From: Actinomycetota bacterium
Lineage (GTDB): Bacteria; Actinomycetota; Acidimicrobiia; Acidimicrobiales; Ilumatobacteraceae
NCBI GenBank assembly: GCA_009702045.1
Contig: WLIV01000016.1
Location: 17,580 to 81,579, forward strand
Direction of reading: 5' to 3'
Length of the DNA: 64,000 nucleotides
A program made the position numbers and the translations under genes. A model generated the notes under the pieces. The model worked only from the letters and a program-made list of their open reading frames with translations. It did no database searches and had not been told where the DNA came from. Numbering within the stretch: position 1 is the first letter of the stretch; each line of letters begins with the position of its first letter. This document shows positions 16,904-25,524 of the stretch, piece by piece.

Positions 16904-19900
16904 TCACGTCATGACCGCACCACCCGGTGCTTCGACAGGCCGCCCGAACAGATAGCCCTGGGCCAGTTCGACGCCCAGACCCCGCAGGGTTTCGGCCTCG
17001 GCCTCGGCCTCGACGCCTTCGGCGATCAGGATCGTGCCAGTTGTCCTGGCGAAGTGGCACATTCCGCTGGTCAGCGCCTGGCGAACCGGATCCGCATCGA
17101 TCCCACGAATCAGGCCGGCGTCAAGCTTCACCATGTCGGGTTGAAGTTCGAGAATGTGGCGAAGGCTGGCGAAGCCGGCACCCGCGTCGTCGACCGAGAT
17201 TCTCGCCGGCGTACAACCCTGGATGGCCTCGCGCATCAACGGGTAGTCGCCGATCGGCAGGTGCTCCGTGAGTTCGATCACGATCGGCCGCGACGCGTCG
17301 GCGACCGTGCGAGCGGCGTGCCCGCTGAGCACCACCTCGGGTGAGAAGTTGACACTGAGCCACACGTCGGCGGGGAGGCCACGAGCGGCAACAAGGGCGG
17401 CTGCTACACACGCGGTCTCCAATTCATCACCGAGCGCCAGCAGGTGGGCGTTGGCGAAGCACTGGTCGGGGGCGCTGTTGCCATCGAAGCGGGTGAGTGC
17501 CTCATAGCCGCGCACCCTGCCTGTTGCCAGGTCGACGACGGGCTGGAACACAGGGTGGAAACGCTGAGCATCGATGACGTCGCGGATCTCCGCCCGCTGC
17601 GCCTCACGTTGCTCGTGCTGTTCGGCCTGCGCTCCGAACAGCACACCGGCGAGCGACCCGAACTCAGCAAGTATCCCCAGCCGGGTCTGCATCCACTCCA
17701 CCCCCACCGGCACCCGTGTGGCAACGGCGACGAGGCCGCCGACCTCGCCGCGCCACACGAGCGGGGCACAGCCGACAGCGGTGAATCCGTCGATGAGCAG
17801 GGCTTCGACCATCGCCAGGGTCAGCCAGCGCACCGACGACGGTGTGGCCCCGTCGACCGTCAGGGCGCTGACATCAGTCTTCTGGTTGAACCCATCGGGA
17901 TACGGAATGCGAGTGCCTTCTCCCACCATTCTGCGCAGTGCTGTCGGTCCCCGGCACCCGATAGGAATGAGGTAGCCGCTCGGATCGGTCAGCAGCACGA
18001 TCGCCGAATCGAAGCCGTCGAGGCCAACCACGGCCTCGCAGAACGAGTCAGCAGTCGCCTTGAGCTCGCCAGGCTGCACCCCGCTGACCATCTGGCGGAC
18101 CGCCGCTCGATCGCTGCGCTCGCGGATCAGGTCGGCCTCGAGTCCGCGCGTGATGGAGAGGTCGTGTTTGACGGCAACATAGGCCATCGTCGTACCCGCC
18201 GCATCGTGGACTGGCGCGATCGTGGCGTCCTCCTCGTACACCTCACCGTTCTTGCGGCGGTTGATCAGCACCCCGTGCCACGGTCGCCCATTCAACAGAT
18301 CAGCCCACAGACCCACGTAAAAAGCATGATCGTGCTGGCCGCTGCTGAAGAGACTCGGGTTCTGACCGACGAGTTCATCGAGCGAATAGCCCGACGCTGC
18401 GATCGCTGCCGGGTTGGCATAGATGATCGCCGGGGTTGGATCGGTCACCACAAAGGTCTCGGCCGCCTGGTCGATCGCCGTCGTCAGGAGTGACTGTCGG
18501 GCCACCGCCTGCAGGAGTTGCCCGGCGCGGCGAAGCCGTTGCAGCCCGAGAGCCAGCTGCGTTGCCAGCTCCTCCAGCTCGGCGATGGCCTGCCGGTCGA
18601 AGGCGTCCGTCTGCTCGGCGTAGACCCAGAGCGCACCGTCGATCGCTCCATCAACGGTGACCGGCACGCTGGTCGAGGAGCGGAGTCCGTCCGGCGCTGC
18701 CGCTGCCACACCCGCCAGGTCACCGGCAGTGAGCACGTCGGTTCCCTCGGCATCGGCCCCCTGGCGGACATACCGGGCGAACTGATACCCGCCCTGCTCA
18801 ACGATGACGGCGCAGATGTCGCCCAGCAACTCGCCCTCGTCCTGTGCGGTAGCCACCAGGGCATTCACGGCCGCCAGCAGCCGGTAGCGCCGCTCAGACT
18901 TGGCCAACGCTGCAACCGACGCGTGACGCTCCGTCACGTCACGCCATGTGTAGCTCAGGGCATCGCCGACCCTCACGGCGCGGATGTCGTAGCGACGCTC
19001 CGAGGCGAGAATCTCGTGCCAGTAGGAGTAGTCGTCGAGCACCAACGGCTGGCCGGACTCGACCACCGCAGAGTACATCGCGAGCAGTCCCGTCCCGGAG
19101 TGCCCTGGCAGCAGATTGAGCAACCGCGCTCCGACCAGTTGTTCACGCGTCATCCGGTTGTACTCGCACGCAGCGTCGTTGGCGTCGACATAGACGAAGT
19201 CGACGATCTGGTCGTTCTCGTCACGGATCGCATCCAGGAGCACGTGGGGATCGAGCAACGTATCGATCACCGCCCGCAGTTGCAGGTGGCTGGCATCCAG
19301 CCGCTCCTTGGCGACTTGTAGCTGCTGTTCGCCGCGAACCACCGCTTCCCGGGCGCGCAACACGCTGCTGCCGCCACCGGGTCGGGCGTCCTTCAACTCG
19401 TACATCACCGTGTCGGCCCGGCCCAACGCGTTCCAGAGATCCTCGCCAACCTCCCACTGGGTCAGGCCCACAGTCCAGCTGGTGTCGTTCGCCGCCCGCA
19501 TCCGCGCGATCACGTTGTCGGCACCGGCGACAGTGGTGTGGGGGAGCACGACGGCGAACTCATCACCACCGATCCGACTCAGCAGATCGCCGTCGCGTAA
19601 CACCTCCTGCCATTTTTGCGACACCTCAACCAGCAACATGTCGCCAGCGTGGTGGCCGTGAGCGTCGTTGTACGCCTTGAACCGGTCCATGTCGATCATG
19701 CCGACAGTGACTGGGCTGCGGCTACGCGCGGACACGGCGGCAACCGCATGGAAGAGTTCGCTGAGCCCGTTGCGGTTAAGGGCACCGGTCAACGAATCAC
19801 GTGTCGCTGCCGACCTCAGGTTCCCGACAAGGACCGACACCACACGAGCCACCACCACCAGGACGACCGCAGCGACGGCGAAGAAGAGCGGTGAGCCCGT

Positions 19901-20380
19901 TCGCGGGTTGAGCAACAAGGCGGTGCCATAGACCAGCAACGTCCAGATCACCATTGGCCACAGACGCTTCGGCGGCCGGTGGTACGCGGCAAACAGCACG
20001 AGGAGTACGAGCGACAATGCCCCCAGCACCTGCCCGGCATCCTGCGGCCGCTCCCCGACCACCAGACCCATGAGGGCGGCGGCAATCGCCAGGGACAGAT
20101 CGAGCCCCCGTTCGCTCATCCAGGTGCGCGACGACCAGGTGAGGGCTGCCAACAGTACGAACGCAAGGCACATCGCTGCGTCGAACAGGCGGGGAGAACC
20201 CGCCGTTGTCGGAAACGCCACGAATCCAAGCCGGAACAGCGCGATGAGTAGTTCGAGTTTGGCCAATAACGCGAATTCGGGCGGCGTTCCCAGCGCGAGG
20301 TGAGGCGAAGGTGGCCGCGCACCCTTGCGGCGCGTCAACATCGCCAGACGTCGCACCGACACGGTTCCCATCACAGTCAC
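16904..20380 (-). CDS. GGDEF-PAS-GAF-PAS-GAF-EAL c-di-GMP signalling protein
   Basis: A 1158-residue membrane protein. Order: about six TM segments (residues 38-185), GGDEF (190-340) with intact GGDEF at 271-275 and a canonical RxxD inhibitory site at 262-265 five residues before it, PAS (365-485), GAF (495-625), PAS (640-750), GAF (775-905) and EAL (920-1155). The EAL domain keeps YEALTRF, NFSPE, ELTEH, DDAG, KLDAGLI, AEGVE and QGYLFGRP, so both cyclase and phosphodiesterase look competent. The cyclase is placed next to the membrane rather than beside EAL, unlike the common fused GGDEF-EAL order. GTG start. Confidence 0.9.
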   Translation of the reverse strand: MTVMGTVSVRRLAMLTRRKGARPPSPHLALGTPPEFALLAKLELLIALFRLGFVAFPTTAGSPRLFDAAMCLAFVLLAALTWSSRTWMSERGLDLSLAIAAALMGLVVGERPQDAGQVLGALSLVLLVLFAAYHRPPKRLWPMVIWTLLVYGTALLLNPRTGSPLFFAVAAVVLVVVARVVSVLVGNLRSAATRDSLTGALNRNGLSELFHAVAAVSARSRSPVTVGMIDMDRFKAYNDAHGHHAGDMLLVEVSQKWQEVLRDGDLLSRIGGDEFAVVLPHTTVAGADNVIARMRAANDTSWTVGLTQWEVGEDLWNALGRADTVMYELKDARPGGGSSVLRAREAVVRGEQQLQVAKERLDASHLQLRAVIDTLLDPHVLLDAIRDENDQIVDFVYVDANDAACEYNRMTREQLVGARLLNLLPGHSGTGLLAMYSAVVESGQPLVLDDYSYWHEILASERRYDIRAVRVGDALSYTWRDVTERHASVAALAKSERRYRLLAAVNALVATAQDEGELLGDICAVIVEQGGYQFARYVRQGADAEGTDVLTAGDLAGVAAAAPDGLRSSTSVPVTVDGAIDGALWVYAEQTDAFDRQAIAELEELATQLALGLQRLRRAGQLLQAVARQSLLTTAIDQAAETFVVTDPTPAIIYANPAAIAASGYSLDELVGQNPSLFSSGQHDHAFYVGLWADLLNGRPWHGVLINRRKNGEVYEEDATIAPVHDAAGTTMAYVAVKHDLSITRGLEADLIRERSDRAAVRQMVSGVQPGELKATADSFCEAVVGLDGFDSAIVLLTDPSGYLIPIGCRGPTALRRMVGEGTRIPYPDGFNQKTDVSALTVDGATPSSVRWLTLAMVEALLIDGFTAVGCAPLVWRGEVGGLVAVATRVPVGVEWMQTRLGILAEFGSLAGVLFGAQAEQHEQREAQRAEIRDVIDAQRFHPVFQPVVDLATGRVRGYEALTRFDGNSAPDQCFANAHLLALGDELETACVAAALVAARGLPADVWLSVNFSPEVVLSGHAARTVADASRPIVIELTEHLPIGDYPLMREAIQGCTPARISVDDAGAGFASLRHILELQPDMVKLDAGLIRGIDADPVRQALTSGMCHFARTTGTILIAEGVEAEAEAETLRGLGVELAQGYLFGRPVEAPGGAVMT

Positions 20381-20500
20381 CCAAATTCAGCGGATTCATG
20401 CGCTCGGCGGCGCACTCACCTGGCCCTAGTTGATCGCGGGGCGGCCCACTTCGACAGGGGCCAACGTCACAGCCACCTGGCTGGGCGTGCCGGTCGCGCG

Positions 20501-21172
20501 TCAGCTGCCGTGGGCCTGTACCAGCCGGGCGACGAGGACGAGCAGCACGAGCAGCGACAAACTCGTCTGGAGCATCATCGCAACCTTCACTCGGCGAGAC
20601 ACGACCGTCTCACTGGTGGGCCCGAAGGTTGCGTTGGTGTTGAACGAGATGAACGCGTAGTCGATCAGCTTTGGCCGCTGCAGATCCACGCCGCCTCGGC
20701 CGGGAAACACGAAGGCGCCGCCCGGCACGATGCCGTCGAGTAGCCAGTACCACCCCGTGAACACGGCAGCAATCGCGATGTAGGCCGCCCCTACGTCCGC
20801 AAGCCCCCACAGGTACTCGTCGTGGCGTACGCGTGCGGTGACGACGAGGGCCGCCACCGCAGCAATGGTTTGGACGGTCGCCACGATCAAGTACAGGATC
20901 AGAGCACGGTGCCGCAGGTGCTCTCGTCCAGAGATGCTCGCAACGATGACGACACCGATCGTTGCGATGAACGCGACAACCATCGCCACGTCGAGCCCAT
21001 TGAGGATTCGGGTCGTGGTCGTGCTGAACACTGACCCATATTCGATGGCGACGCCAGACCCGAGATCCAGCAAGAACACCACGAGGGTGTAAAGCACCGT
21101 CGTTCGAGGCGTGTAGCAATCGGAGAGACCGCGTGGCTCCAACGCAGTTACGTGTGTCTCGCTCATTGGCAT
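20501..21172 (-). CDS. Membrane protein, DUF1345/ion-channel-like
   Basis: A 223-residue protein with about five TM segments. The C-terminal part, IDYAFISFNTNATFGPTSE followed by a last TM helix, resembles the pore-loop plus helix of DUF1345 or two-TM channel proteins. ATG 21172 or 21166. Divergent from the ClC-type gene at 21314, which hints at a shared ion-transport theme. Function is inferred only. Confidence 0.6.
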   Translation of the reverse strand: MPMSETHVTALEPRGLSDCYTPRTTVLYTLVVFLLDLGSGVAIEYGSVFSTTTTRILNGLDVAMVVAFIATIGVVIVASISGREHLRHRALILYLIVATVQTIAAVAALVVTARVRHDEYLWGLADVGAAYIAIAAVFTGWYWLLDGIVPGGAFVFPGRGGVDLQRPKLIDYAFISFNTNATFGPTSETVVSRRVKVAMMLQTSLSLLVLLVLVARLVQAHGS

Positions 21173-21313
21173 CAGGATGACACAGTTGTCCGCCGCCAGA
21201 GCGACAACACTGGCAACTGCATGTACTGTGCGGCCAATGAGCACCGCAACCTACGATGCATCGCTCTGCGAGGTTGAAGCGGTGACCAAGTCGTTGCGGG
21301 CGTCGGGTTGACA

Positions 21314-22618
21314 ATGAGAACTGTCAGCGCTGCACTGTCCGCGCGTCGCAACGAGTTGAAGGCCATGGCAACCAGGTCGCACCAGGTCGTCACCCTCGCC
21401 GCCTGCACCGGGGCCGCGACCGGTCTGTTCGTTGCCGGCATGGAATGGTTGCTCGTCGACGGAATGATCGACCATGTTCTGCGACTGCGCCCATGGCTGA
21501 TCGCGATCCTCCCCGGCATCGGCTTGTTCGTGGCGTTGTTGCTACGCCGATCAATCGATCCGCAGGCCACGTCAGCCACCGCGGATGAGTACTTGCACGC
21601 ATTCCATGATGCGCACCACGAACTTCGCTGGCGGCCGTTCGTCGCCCGCACGCTGGCGACGGTGGCCACGATCGGCTCCGGGGCACCGATGGGTCTCGAA
21701 GGTCCGTCGCTGTACAGCGGCGCCACGTTCGGCGACAGGCTGCAGCGCCAATTTCCCAAGACGTTCCAAGGATCGGATCGGCGGGTGCTGATGGTGTCGG
21801 GGGCGGCCGCAGCGGTGGCGGCGATCTTCAAAGCGCCCGCCACCGGTGCGGTGTTCGCGCTGGAGGTGCCCTACCACGACGACCTGGCCCGGCGGATGCT
21901 GTTACCGGCGCTCGTCGCCGCCGGCACCGGCTACCTCGCGTTCGTCGCAGTCAACGGCACCGAGGCACTCTTCCCGATCACCGGCAGTGTCGACTTCACG
22001 ATCCGCGATGTCCTCGGCGCCGCCGGCATCGGCGTCGTCGCCGGGCTCGGCGCCCGTGCCTTCGCCAAGCTCCTGCGGATCGCCAAACACATCGCAACCT
22101 TCCGCCAGCCGATCCTGATCGTCGCGGCAGCTGGCAGTACGATCGCCGGCACCTACGCGCTCGGGCGCCTCCTGACCGGCGAGTCGCTGATGGTCACGTC
22201 GGGCTTCAACGTCGTGGTATGGGCGGCCGCACCGGGTCATTCGGTCCCCTTGCTCCTGGCGATCCTCGTGTTACGCAGCCTCGCCACATCAGCCGCTGTT
22301 GCCGGTGGCGGCGTCGGCGGCGTGTTCATCCCGCTGGTCGTCGGCGGCGCGCTGACCGGTGCGATCATCGGTAACGCCGTCCAGCGCGCCGACATCACCA
22401 TGTTCATCGTCGTCGGTGTCGCCGCGTTCCTCGGCGCCGGCTACCGGGTTCCCCTGGCGGCCGTCATGTTCGTCGCCGAAACCACGGGCCGCCCATCGTT
22501 CATCGTGCCCGGCCTCTTCGCCGCGGTCGCCGCAGAGCTGATGATGGGAACCTCATCAGTGACCAAGTACCAACAGCCAGCCAACACACCGATCGAATAC
22601 CGGAGTGCTCAACTCTGA
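21314..22618 (+). CDS. ClC-type chloride channel/antiporter
   Basis: A 434-residue ClC protein with the three anion-site motifs: GSGAPMG (GSGIP-like), GLEGPSLYSG carrying the gating Glu, and GGVGGVFIPLVVGG (GxFxP). About ten membrane helices; no CBS domains at the C-terminus. The gating Glu is retained, compatible with a gated channel or Cl-/H+ antiporter. ATG 21314; TTG two codons earlier is less likely. Confidence 0.88.
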   Translation: MRTVSAALSARRNELKAMATRSHQVVTLAACTGAATGLFVAGMEWLLVDGMIDHVLRLRPWLIAILPGIGLFVALLLRRSIDPQATSATADEYLHAFHDAHHELRWRPFVARTLATVATIGSGAPMGLEGPSLYSGATFGDRLQRQFPKTFQGSDRRVLMVSGAAAAVAAIFKAPATGAVFALEVPYHDDLARRMLLPALVAAGTGYLAFVAVNGTEALFPITGSVDFTIRDVLGAAGIGVVAGLGARAFAKLLRIAKHIATFRQPILIVAAAGSTIAGTYALGRLLTGESLMVTSGFNVVVWAAAPGHSVPLLLAILVLRSLATSAAVAGGGVGGVFIPLVVGGALTGAIIGNAVQRADITMFIVVGVAAFLGAGYRVPLAAVMFVAETTGRPSFIVPGLFAAVAAELMMGTSSVTKYQQPANTPIEYRSAQL

Positions 22619-22649
22619 AGCGCTCGTAGTCGCACGAGCTGCCACGCCA

Positions 22650-22784
22650 TCACTCGATGCGCAGGTCCGACACCGTCGCCAGCACCGTGTTCGGCCGGCA
22701 CCTCGCCGCCACGAACTCCACATATCTGGCGAGCACCTCATCACGCCCAGACAGACCTAACGCAACCTCCAACGACGACGACAT
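22650..22784 (-). pseudogene. Truncated tyrosine-integrase N-terminal fragment
   Basis: A 44-codon frame reading leftward. Its second half, YVEFVAARCRPNTVLATVSDL, matches the 'RPNT...DL' start of the SAM-like core-binding domain of tyrosine recombinases, then stops. The catalytic domain is absent downstream. I read it as the remnant of a phage- or island-type integrase; it could be a short ORF by chance, but the motif order is characteristic. Confidence 0.6.
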
Positions 22785-22900
22785 CCCGATCTCCGATCAG
22801 CAACAAAGCAGACCCTCGACGAGGGACCCCGCCAGCGTCGCTCGATTACCGGAATATCTACAGTTCGGCGTGGGGGTGGCGCAGCGAGTACCCATCAAGA

Positions 22901-22906
22901 TAAGTT
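22901..22906 (+). promoter_or_regulatory. -10 box of the toxin-antitoxin-like operon
   Basis: TAAGTT ends 6 nt before GTG 22913; no ribosome site, so a leaderless start is likely. Confidence 0.5.
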
Positions 22907-22912
22907 GACGTC

Positions 22913-23134
22913 GTGGAACCGGTGATCATCGGCAGCGCACGCAAACACGGCGTACATGACGACCACATCCTCCACGCCTACCGCCACCCGACACGAGTCC
23001 TTCAACTCGACGACCTCGTCATGCTGATCGGCCCCAGTCAATCGGGCCAACTCCTTGAGATCGGCGTGAGCCGCGCCGAAGGAATCGACTTCATCATCCA
23101 CGCCATGCCCGCACGGGCGAAGTTCATCAGGTGA
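22913..23134 (+). CDS. Putative toxin, BrnT-like small protein
   Basis: A 73-residue protein: ARKHGVHDDHILHAY, LDDLVMLIGPSQSGQLLEIGV, then FIIHAMPARAKFI. This order (KHG...I...V, IG.....LLE.V, I..A..AR.KF) resembles the BrnT/DUF4258 ribonuclease fold of type II toxins. Its stop overlaps the next gene's GTG by 4 bp, the usual toxin-antitoxin coupling. Toxicity is inferred. Confidence 0.65.
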   Translation: MEPVIIGSARKHGVHDDHILHAYRHPTRVLQLDDLVMLIGPSQSGQLLEIGVSRAEGIDFIIHAMPARAKFIR

Positions 23135-23412
23135 CCACCATGCCCCGTTCGATCCAAGACGTCCTCGACCACGCCGACGAACTCGCCAAGCGCTTCGAAA
23201 ACTTCGACCCGGATCACGCCGACGAGATCCCCGTCGAGGAGTACCTCCTTCAGCGCGCCGTCGTCGCTCGCGCTCGCAGCGAACAGCAACTGATCGACAC
23301 CGTGCTCAACGCCCGCACCGCCGGCCTGTCCTGGCAGAAGATCGGCACCCTCCTCGGCACCTCAGCCCAGGCTGCCCAACAGCGCTACGGCACCGCCGTC
23401 GAAGCCTCCTGA
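23131..23412 (+). CDS. Putative antitoxin with helix-turn-helix
   Basis: A 93-residue acidic protein; its C-terminal stretch LSWQKIGTLLGTSAQAAQQRYG is a helix-turn-helix. The GTG start overlaps the toxin-like gene's stop; an ATG three codons later is possible. Toxin-first order matches brnTA-type modules, where the second product represses the operon. Confidence 0.65.
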   Translation: MTTMPRSIQDVLDHADELAKRFENFDPDHADEIPVEEYLLQRAVVARARSEQQLIDTVLNARTAGLSWQKIGTLLGTSAQAAQQRYGTAVEAS

Positions 23413-23585
23413 CGGTTGTCGTTCTCATTGCGGTCGTTCTACTGGTGCGCCGCTTCGTACGCCGCGGCCGCACGCGCTCACAGCCCCACCAGGTTGACGA
23501 TGTGGCCCCCGATCCGGGGCCGCCTCGTAGACACAATCACCCGAGTTACCGCGCGTGGGTGCGGCGATCACCGGAATCACCACAG

Positions 23586-23771
23586 TTAGGCACGCCGCAG
23601 CGCTCGGACAATTCCCGTGGTGGCCACGATGCTGACGATGGTCGCTAGGAACGGGATGCCGATGTACGAGTCACCGCCCATCGACATTGCGACGACGGGC
23701 AAGGCAGCGAGGCTCAGCAGAAGGAACAAGGCCGACAAGGCCAAGCCGAGCCAGAGCAGAACGTGCTTCAC
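23586..23771 (-). CDS. Small two-TM membrane protein
   Basis: A 61-residue hydrophobic protein: one TM helix right after KHVLLWLG, a short glycine-rich turn, and a second TM helix ending in RALRRA. GTG 23771 has GGGAAG about 9 nt upstream. No known family. The 23413-23585 stretch before it contains a rightward frame with one hydrophobic segment and a basic proline-rich tail, but it lacks a convincing start. Confidence 0.5.
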   Translation of the reverse strand: MKHVLLWLGLALSALFLLLSLAALPVVAMSMGGDSYIGIPFLATIVSIVATTGIVRALRRA

Positions 23772-23890
23772 GCAGACGATCTTCCCACCTCTTCGATCGG
23801 GCATATCGGCAGTTCTTCGCTAGCGCAGCTTCGGCGCTGACACGTGGCTGTACCCCATCTCAACGCCAACATTGGTGAGAGGACCGGAGA

Positions 23891-24109
23891 GTGCCCTGGC
23901 CAACGTTCTGGAATGCGCTGTGTGGTGCCCTTGAAGGCCTCGACATCTGGAGCAGTGGAGATCGCACCGACATCGCGCTGATCGACCACGTCGCGTGCAC
24001 TCCGGACTTGACCCTGACTGATCTTGGTTGGTGGTCGAACGTCGTTGCCGGAACGCGGCTCTCTGATCACGCCGGCGTCTGGGTTGACGCCGAAGTCGTC
24101 CGCTCCTGA
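23891..24109 (+). pseudogene. C-terminal remnant of an endonuclease/exonuclease/phosphatase protein
   Basis: A 72-codon frame ending IDHVACTPDLTLTDLGWW...GTRLSDHAGVWVDAE. The IDHV...SDHA.V pair is the end of the EEP fold (DNase I/AP-endonuclease-like), carrying the catalytic Asp-His. The N-terminal three quarters of a normal EEP domain (about 250 residues) are missing, so this is most likely a decayed gene. Confidence 0.65.
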
Positions 24110-24165
24110 TTCCACTCACCCGCTCTCGTCTGAAGCCAACAGAGCCGATAACCCCAGCTAGATTG

Positions 24166-25374
24166 CTACTCGATGCGCATACCGGAGATCGCACGGGCGA
24201 TCACCAGCTGTTGGATCTCCGATGTCCCCTCGAAGATCGTGTGGATCTTGGCGTCGCGGTGCCAGCGCTCCACGGGGTACTCGCGGGTGTAGCCGTAGCC
24301 GCCGAGGATCTGGATCGCGTCTTCGGTGACACGCACGGCCACTTCGCTGGCCTTGTACTTGCTCATCGAGCCTTCGCCATTCTTGAAGCCGCCATTACGG
24401 GCCATCCAGGCGGCACGCCAGATGAGCAGACGAGCGGCATCGATCTCCGTGGCCATGTTGGCCAGCTTGAACGCGATCGCCTGATGTTGCACGATCGGCT
24501 TGCCGAACGTCTTGCGCTCCTTCGCGTAGTCGAGCGCGAACTCGTAGGCCGCACGGGCGATGCCGAGCGCCTGTGCGCCCACGCTGGGCCGAGTGGCCTC
24601 GAACGTGCTCATCGCCGGCTGCTTCTCGCCACTGTGACCGCGTTCGCGGGCACGGGCCAGCTTGGCATCGAGCTTCTCCTTGCCACCGAGCAGGCAGCGA
24701 CCGGGGATGCGGCAGTCGTCGAGCACCACTTCCGAGGTGTGCGATGCACGAATGCCGTGCTTCTTGTACTTCTGGCCCATGCTGAGGCCCTTGGTGCCGG
24801 GCGGAACGATGAAGCTGGCCTGACCACGGCCCTTCAGTTCCGGCTCGACCGCGGCGACCACGACGTGCACATCGGCGATACCACCGTTGGTGATCCAGGC
24901 CTTCGTGCCGTTCAGCACCCACTCGTCGGTTGCCTCGTCGTAGACCGCACGCGTGCGCAACGACGACACGTCGCTGCCGGCGTCGGGTTCGCTGACGCAG
25001 AACGCGCCCAGCTGCACCTTCTTGGCGTCGCCATAACACTGCGGCACCCATTCCATGACCTGCTCAGGCGTGCCGTTGCCGCTGATCCCGGCGGCGGCCA
25101 GGGCCGAGCCCATGATCGCCATACCGATGCCAGCGTCGCCCCAGAACAGCTCCTCGATGGCAACCGGCAGCGTCAGCCCGCTCGTATCGCTCATCGCGTT
25201 CATCAGGAACTCCCAGCCGTACAGACCGATCTCAGCGGCCTGCTGCACGATCGGGTGCGGGAACTCCTCACGCTCGTCCCACTCGTGGGCCGCGGGCCGG
25301 ATGACCTGGTCAGCGAAGTCGTGGACCCACTTCTGGATCTGCAGTTGGTCGTCGTTCAGCGCGAAGTCGGCCAT
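24166..25374 (-). CDS. Acyl-CoA dehydrogenase
   Basis: A 402-residue flavoprotein that oxidises acyl-CoA to enoyl-CoA. Seen: CVSEPDAGSDVSSL (FAD/substrate loop), WITNGG, the ERKTFGKPI signature, QILGGYGYTREYPVER and the catalytic Glu in IFEGTSEIQQL. Length is normal. ATG 25374 is preceded by a GAGAGGG stretch; the longer frame adds an unrelated tail. Divergent from the lipoprotein hydrolase gene. Confidence 0.93.
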   Translation of the reverse strand: MADFALNDDQLQIQKWVHDFADQVIRPAAHEWDEREEFPHPIVQQAAEIGLYGWEFLMNAMSDTSGLTLPVAIEELFWGDAGIGMAIMGSALAAAGISGNGTPEQVMEWVPQCYGDAKKVQLGAFCVSEPDAGSDVSSLRTRAVYDEATDEWVLNGTKAWITNGGIADVHVVVAAVEPELKGRGQASFIVPPGTKGLSMGQKYKKHGIRASHTSEVVLDDCRIPGRCLLGGKEKLDAKLARARERGHSGEKQPAMSTFEATRPSVGAQALGIARAAYEFALDYAKERKTFGKPIVQHQAIAFKLANMATEIDAARLLIWRAAWMARNGGFKNGEGSMSKYKASEVAVRVTEDAIQILGGYGYTREYPVERWHRDAKIHTIFEGTSEIQQLVIARAISGMRIE

Positions 25375-25524
25375 GTCGGAAGCACCCTCTCGGAGGTGTG
25401 GGGGTTGGGGGACGGTTGCCGGCGACAACGCCGACAGCAAGTTACTGACGGGTAACCATAGCGACCCGTTCGCTGGATTGTCCAGTATGCGAAAGTAGGC
25501 AAGGTTCGATCCTGGGGAGCGGCA

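Noticed and set aside
23418..23648. Possible small protein VVVLIAVVLLVRRFVRRG and tail
   Set aside because: It has a TM-like start and a basic tail but no ATG, GTG or TTG upstream of the hydrophobic stretch, and it overlaps the small membrane gene.
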